Below are positions 60,785-64,000 of a DNA stretch of 64,000 bases, piece after piece. Both the position numbers and the translations under genes were made by a program. The stretch's first letter is position 1, and each line of letters starts with the position of its first letter. The notes under the pieces are model-generated. The model was not told the origin of the DNA and ran no database searches. It saw nothing but the letters and a program-made list of their open reading frames with translations. The stretch is from Paenibacillus eucommiae (GTDB taxonomy: Bacteria; Bacillota; Bacilli; Paenibacillales; NBRC-103111), in contig NZ_JAGGLB010000017.1 in NCBI RefSeq assembly GCF_017874215.1, positions 124,001-188,000 of the forward strand, given 5' to 3'.

Positions 60785-62392
60785 ATGACAGAGCAAATAA
60801 GAGCGCGTCATACTGAAGCCGTGAAGCGGAGCGGATATTGGCCGCTTCGCACGGATTGCAACGATAGGACGGAGCAAGAGCGCCATGGTGTGCCACAGTC
60901 GATACGATTTGAGGATGGCGCTGCCCTATTTAACGGCAATGACTCGACCATTGTGCTTCCCGACTTGACAGAAACGGATGGAACGCTTCCCTTTACCATG
61001 TCGCTGGAATTCCAGGTTGACGATGAGGGAGGATTTCTACCGGGTGGACTGGGAAGCCGTTTCTCGAATGAACGGATGGAAGGCTGGCACTTATCGGTGC
61101 TGACTCAAGCCGGAGTCACATCTTCCCAGCCGAACTGGCGCAATCTGCAGTTCGGCTGGAGCACCGGGAAAGCGGCCGATGTTTGGAAGGATTGGGGATC
61201 CCCGGGGAACAGCCGCTTTATAGGTGCGTTATGCGTTTATTCCGGCGATTTATACGCAGGTACGTTCGACGATGCGCGGGACGGGAAGGGGCGGGTGCAC
61301 CGTCTTGACGAGGATGGTTCCTGGGTCGATTGCGGCAATCCCGATAACAGCAATATGGTTATGTCGCTAGTAGAATATAAGGGACGTCTCTATGCGGGTA
61401 CGATGCGCTACAAAGCGGGCGGATCCCAGATAGACGGATCTGCCAATGTGGAACCCGGCGGACGCATATATCGTTATGAGGGCGGTCAATCGTGGACGTT
61501 GTTCGCCGAGCTCCCGGTCGAAGGCAACGATAGCGTAGGAGCGATGACGGTGTACGATAACCGGCTGATCGCCATGTCATTTTACCCGTACGGAATATTC
61601 GCGTTCGACGAGAATGGAGATTGCGAGCCATTAGGCGCTCCGGGGCCGGAGGGAACTACCCGGACACATACGCTTGCGGCTTTTCAGGGAAGATTGTTCG
61701 TCGGCTGCAATGAGAGCGCCGGCGTTTACAGCAGGACTTTGCAGGATCCTTGGGAATACTGCGGGAACGTACCCAATTGCGATCAAGTTTATTGCTTCTC
61801 CGTCTATCAGGATGAATTTCTGATGGGCATATGGAGAGAGGCCCGCATGTACAGTTATGATGGCGGCACACAATGGAGCGATCGGGGAATGATGGCATCG
61901 GAGCTTGAGGTGATGGGCGTCTCTGTATTTAACGGAAAGCTGTATGGAGGTACGCTGCCTGGAGGCCATGTTTACCGGTATAACGGGAATTCTGATTGGG
62001 AACTGGCAGGCGTACTTGAGCCTCAGGATCCCTCAATCAAATATCGCCGGGTGTGGTCGATGGCGGTCTACAAGGGCCAATTGTTCGCAGGAACGCTACC
62101 AAGCGGCAAGGTATGGAGCTTGCAGAACGAACCGCTGGCAACTTGCGATTCCAGTCTGTCCGGGCAGTGGCATCGGGCTACGGTTACTTACGATCTTAAA
62201 CAGCTCTCCCTCTATCTGGACGGACAGTTTGTTTCTTCGGCTCCCTTCCCGGATAGTGACCGCCCTACATTGAGCGGAATCCCGCTTGTGCTGGGCCAAG
62301 GTCCGCAATGCCATTTCTCGGGCAAAATCCGGGAAGTGGAAATATACGATGGTGCCTTGTCTGCAGAGGAGATTGCGGACATGTATTCATGA
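60785..62392 (+). CDS. LamG-like domain split by a beta-propeller, no signal peptide
   Basis: 535-residue protein. N-terminal strands (SIRFEDGAALFNGNDSTIVL, FTMSLEFQVDD) and C-terminal strands (WHRATVTYDLKQLSLYLDGQ, GKIREVEIYDGALSAEEIAD) are the two ends of one concanavalin-like LamG domain. In between lies a propeller of about five to six Kelch-like blades (LCVYSGDLYAGTF, LVEYKGRLYAGTM, MTVYDNRLIAMSF, LAAFQGRLFVG, VSVFNGKLYGGTL, MAVYKGQLFAGTL). No secretion signal is visible, odd for such a protein. ATG 60785 has AAAGGGG 11 bases upstream; ATG 60776 is only 2 bases from it. Last gene of the polysaccharide locus. Confidence 0.8.
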   Translation: MTEQIRARHTEAVKRSGYWPLRTDCNDRTEQERHGVPQSIRFEDGAALFNGNDSTIVLPDLTETDGTLPFTMSLEFQVDDEGGFLPGGLGSRFSNERMEGWHLSVLTQAGVTSSQPNWRNLQFGWSTGKAADVWKDWGSPGNSRFIGALCVYSGDLYAGTFDDARDGKGRVHRLDEDGSWVDCGNPDNSNMVMSLVEYKGRLYAGTMRYKAGGSQIDGSANVEPGGRIYRYEGGQSWTLFAELPVEGNDSVGAMTVYDNRLIAMSFYPYGIFAFDENGDCEPLGAPGPEGTTRTHTLAAFQGRLFVGCNESAGVYSRTLQDPWEYCGNVPNCDQVYCFSVYQDEFLMGIWREARMYSYDGGTQWSDRGMMASELEVMGVSVFNGKLYGGTLPGGHVYRYNGNSDWELAGVLEPQDPSIKYRRVWSMAVYKGQLFAGTLPSGKVWSLQNEPLATCDSSLSGQWHRATVTYDLKQLSLYLDGQFVSSAPFPDSDRPTLSGIPLVLGQGPQCHFSGKIREVEIYDGALSAEEIADMYS

Positions 62393-62698
62393 TAGTACCG
62401 AAGACGAGGCTTTATTACTGCGGTCTACGGGAAAAAGTGGGATAGCCGGCTAATGGGTCGCTATCCCCCCCATACGATGGCTGGGCCCTATAGCCAATGT
62501 CTCATAGATGTGATGGAAGCTGCGGCGGCGTTCTAGAGCAGTATCTCTGATGTGGCGGCGGTGACGAACACCGGGATCGATGAAGCACTGAAGGTTGGTA
62601 ATGACGTAATCACGGCAACGTATGGGCTTTAACAGACAGCTGTATTTGAATTAAGCGTGCCGGGCGATGGTGAGCAATGCCCGTTTGATCATTAAATC

Positions 62699-62741
62699 TA
62701 GCACAAAGAACCTGGAGGGTTTCTCCGGGTTCTTTGTGCTA
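62699..62741 (+). terminator. Long perfect terminator stem
   Basis: TAGCACAAAGAACC (62699-62712) pairs perfectly with GGTTCTTTGTGCTA (62728-62741), 14 pairs, and the loop holds a further GGAG/CTCC. T-run absent on the plus strand but stem very stable. Ends the polysaccharide locus. Confidence 0.7.
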
Positions 62742-62822
62742 GGACTACAAGTTAGTTTAAATTTTTTAGGGAAGAGCAGCCGCGCAGCAGCCTGCCTCCC
62801 CCGAATTGAGTTTGTGCTTGAC

Positions 62823-63012
62823 TTAACGATGTTTTTTTGATCGTTAAAGAAGTGTTTCCAGATCAATCAGTCACGTTAATGATGATTTTCATCGCTAAAA
62901 GAGGCCGGTGGGCGTCTCGGGGATGGAAAAAGGCATTTTAACGATGTTTTTCATTGTTAAAGTAAGGTTGTGGAGACGAACTGGTGTTTTTAACGATGAA
63001 AAACATTGCTAA
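62823..63012. repeat. Palindromic repeat element B: second copy of the TTAACGATG element
   Basis: Four palindromes at 62823-62848, 62875-62899, 62936-62961 and 62987-63012, with the same start-to-start spacing (52, 61, 51) and the same order as in element A. Central AGAGGCC-GGTG-GGCGTCT (62900-62917) has one mismatch. Loops and spacers have diverged while the arms are kept. Conserved spacer words include AAGTGTTTCCAG and AATCAGTCAC. Confidence 0.9.
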
Positions 63013-63354
63013 GTAGCAGTTCTTTATCTCCAGCACCTTTGCTGGCTAGGAATCAGCTCCAGCCAAGAGAAAAGCCCTTGCTGGCATCCATTTGAGCCTG
63101 GTGTTTGAGCGATTGTAGCTGGATAAGCTCCAGCCATTCCATCCGCAGCGCACCCAAGTTTCGAACACGCTCATCAAGGACACCACTAGGTATAGGGCAA
63201 AGTTGAATCATGAAATCTTTGAGGAAGTCCGAATGTTCATTGTAGAAGAACTCAAGGTTACTTGTATATAGTATGATCTATGTGTTGGATATTGTATTAT
63301 GGATAATGAACGACTGCCTCAATAGGTATTTTATATAGAACATAGGAGGATTAC

Positions 63355-63924
63355 ATGGCCTGGAGCAAATTGAAGCAACAATTGGAGAGTTTTCTCAGTC
63401 CTGCGTTACATGGAAGGGTAGAATACCGTTCAACCAGCTACCGTTACTTACCTGATAAAGCAGGGCATTGTTATATTGCGGTAGATAAAAAGAACGTACT
63501 CAATATGAGTGATACAACTACCATGATCAGATGGTATCAGACGGATTTGGAAATTAAGAATGATTCAACTATCCAAATTCCTATCTACAATGAAGAGATT
63601 GAAGCAGTCAGAAAAGATACCAAGGGGCTAGTTCCGGAGGATCGTCTAAAAGTAATTGCAAGAGGTAGAAAAATATCAGAATATGCAAAGGAGCTTTTGT
63701 CAGCACAGTCAGCATTAAGTAAATCAAATTTTATCGTTGTAGCTAATAAGTTTTTATCCACTTCTATAGAGGAAAGCATAGAGAGCAACGATATCTTATT
63801 GAATATTCTAGCTTTGGTGGACAGACGAGTTGGAAAAAAGCGAATTTTAAACATGACCGAGAAGATGAAGGTAAAGCATCCAATTGTGCAGTATTTTTAT
63901 GAACTAAGATTTAGTACGTTATGA
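63355..63924 (+). CDS. Uncharacterised conserved small protein
   Basis: 189-residue soluble protein of unknown function, with AGGAGG at 63344-63349 before ATG 63355. Sequence start MAWSKLKQQLESFLSPALHG, then VEYRSTSYRYLPDKAGHCYI, VDKKNVLNMSDTTTMIRWY, and a helical second half with DRRVGKKRILNMTEKM. I believe it belongs to a small Firmicutes family of unknown role (sometimes labelled SF0329), without known motifs of catalysis. AT-rich compared with neighbours. A good terminator follows. Confidence 0.7.
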   Translation: MAWSKLKQQLESFLSPALHGRVEYRSTSYRYLPDKAGHCYIAVDKKNVLNMSDTTTMIRWYQTDLEIKNDSTIQIPIYNEEIEAVRKDTKGLVPEDRLKVIARGRKISEYAKELLSAQSALSKSNFIVVANKFLSTSIEESIESNDILLNILALVDRRVGKKRILNMTEKMKVKHPIVQYFYELRFSTL

Positions 63925-63942
63925 AAATAAATAATTCATTCA

Positions 63943-63964
63943 CCTCCAATCGGGAGGTTTTTTT
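63943..63964 (+). terminator. Rho-independent terminator after the small conserved gene
   Basis: CCTCC (63943-63947), loop AATCG, GGAGG (63953-63957), with flanking A-T pair, followed by seven T (63958-63964). It lies 18 bases after the stop. Confidence 0.8.
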
Positions 63965-64000
63965 CATGAGCTTATTAGCAGAAAGTATAAGTTTTAGGAT

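Larger units (their letters stand above)
62393..63354. other. Long intergenic region: relic, terminator and repeat element B
   Basis: 962 bases without an intact gene. First a relic frame ending TAA 62629-62631 (AAVTNTGIDEALKVGNDVIT), then a long terminator (62699-62741), palindromic repeat element B (62823-63012) and its flank to about 63190, which parallels the flank of element A. AT-rich promoter region of the next gene at 63250-63340, with AGGAGG at 63344-63349. Confidence 0.7.

Noticed and set aside
63966..64000. Start of a further gene at the right edge (ATG 63966)
   Set aside because: No ribosome site, since the ATG directly follows the T-run of a terminator, and only 11 codons are visible.
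1..64000. tRNA or rRNA genes
   Set aside because: I saw no tRNA-like GGTTCGAATCC arm in a cloverleaf context and no rRNA sequence anywhere in the window.

Overview
The window looks like chromosome from a Paenibacillus-type Firmicute. It carries repeated cassettes of a solute-binding lipoprotein plus two LplB/LplC-type permeases. Two of these cassettes are led by a YesM-type sensor kinase and a YesN-type AraC response regulator. Other pointers are an S-layer-homology (SLH) anchored giant lyase, strong AGGAGG ribosome sites, frequent TTG/GTG starts, CcpA-type cre sites and families of palindromic intergenic repeats. This assignment is inference from gene content; no rRNA or other marker gene is present.

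Layout. 0-3.8 kb: sugar importer 1 (binding protein cut by the left edge, two permeases), an L-rhamnose-mutarotase-like gene and a small membrane protein. 3.8-5.4 kb: decayed sequence, a winged-helix replication-type protein and a small charged protein. 5.5-9.4 kb: a glycosidase-like TIM-barrel gene on the minus strand, a Gfo/Idh/MocA dehydrogenase, and four broken genes (two AraC tails, two Gfo/Idh/MocA starts). 9.4-17.5 kb: YesM/YesN pair, cre site, importer 2 and an uncharacterised Rossmann-like protein. 17.5-24.2 kb: a 1499-residue secreted modular protein, a short-chain dehydrogenase (SDR), a LmbE/PIG-L deacetylase and an SDR remnant. 24.2-29.2 kb: a visibly GC-rich accessory island with enolase remnant, RidA, amidohydrolase, creatininase, a chimera of a CBM9-like and a thioesterase fragment, a Gfo/Idh/MocA gene and three transposase fragments. 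29.2-32.9 kb (minus strand): OmpR-type two-component system, a 27-residue membrane peptide and a two-gene ABC exporter of the BcrA/lantibiotic-immunity kind. 33-37.5 kb: palindromic repeat element A, a lipoprotein serpin, a GIY-YIG protein, a Crp/Fnr regulator and an SDR.

37.5-45.1 kb holds the most unusual locus: a promoter and attenuator-like leader followed by five overlapping genes. These are a KAS III-like ketosynthase, an ATP-grasp ligase, an NAD-dependent epimerase/dehydrogenase, an MBL-fold hydrolase and a CoF390/phenylacetate-CoA-ligase-like adenylating enzyme. A GNAT/FemAB-like gene follows. This has the logic of a small biosynthetic operon that activates and condenses acyl or amino-acid-like units. 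I cannot name the product.

45.2-62.4 kb: a perfect cre site, a second YesM/YesN pair, importer 3, a 2189-residue SLH-anchored polysaccharide-lyase-like protein, a double amidohydrolase and a LamG/beta-propeller protein, together resembling a polysaccharide-utilisation locus. 62.4-64 kb: a long terminator, palindromic repeat element B (a copy of A) and an uncharacterised small gene.

Working picture: extracellular polysaccharides are cut at the cell surface, oligosaccharides are sensed by YesM/YesN and imported by permeases that depend on an ATPase encoded elsewhere, and the dehydrogenases, hydrolases and isomerase-like enzymes process them. The gaps are full of dead copies of the same families, so these cassettes appear to turn over rapidly.
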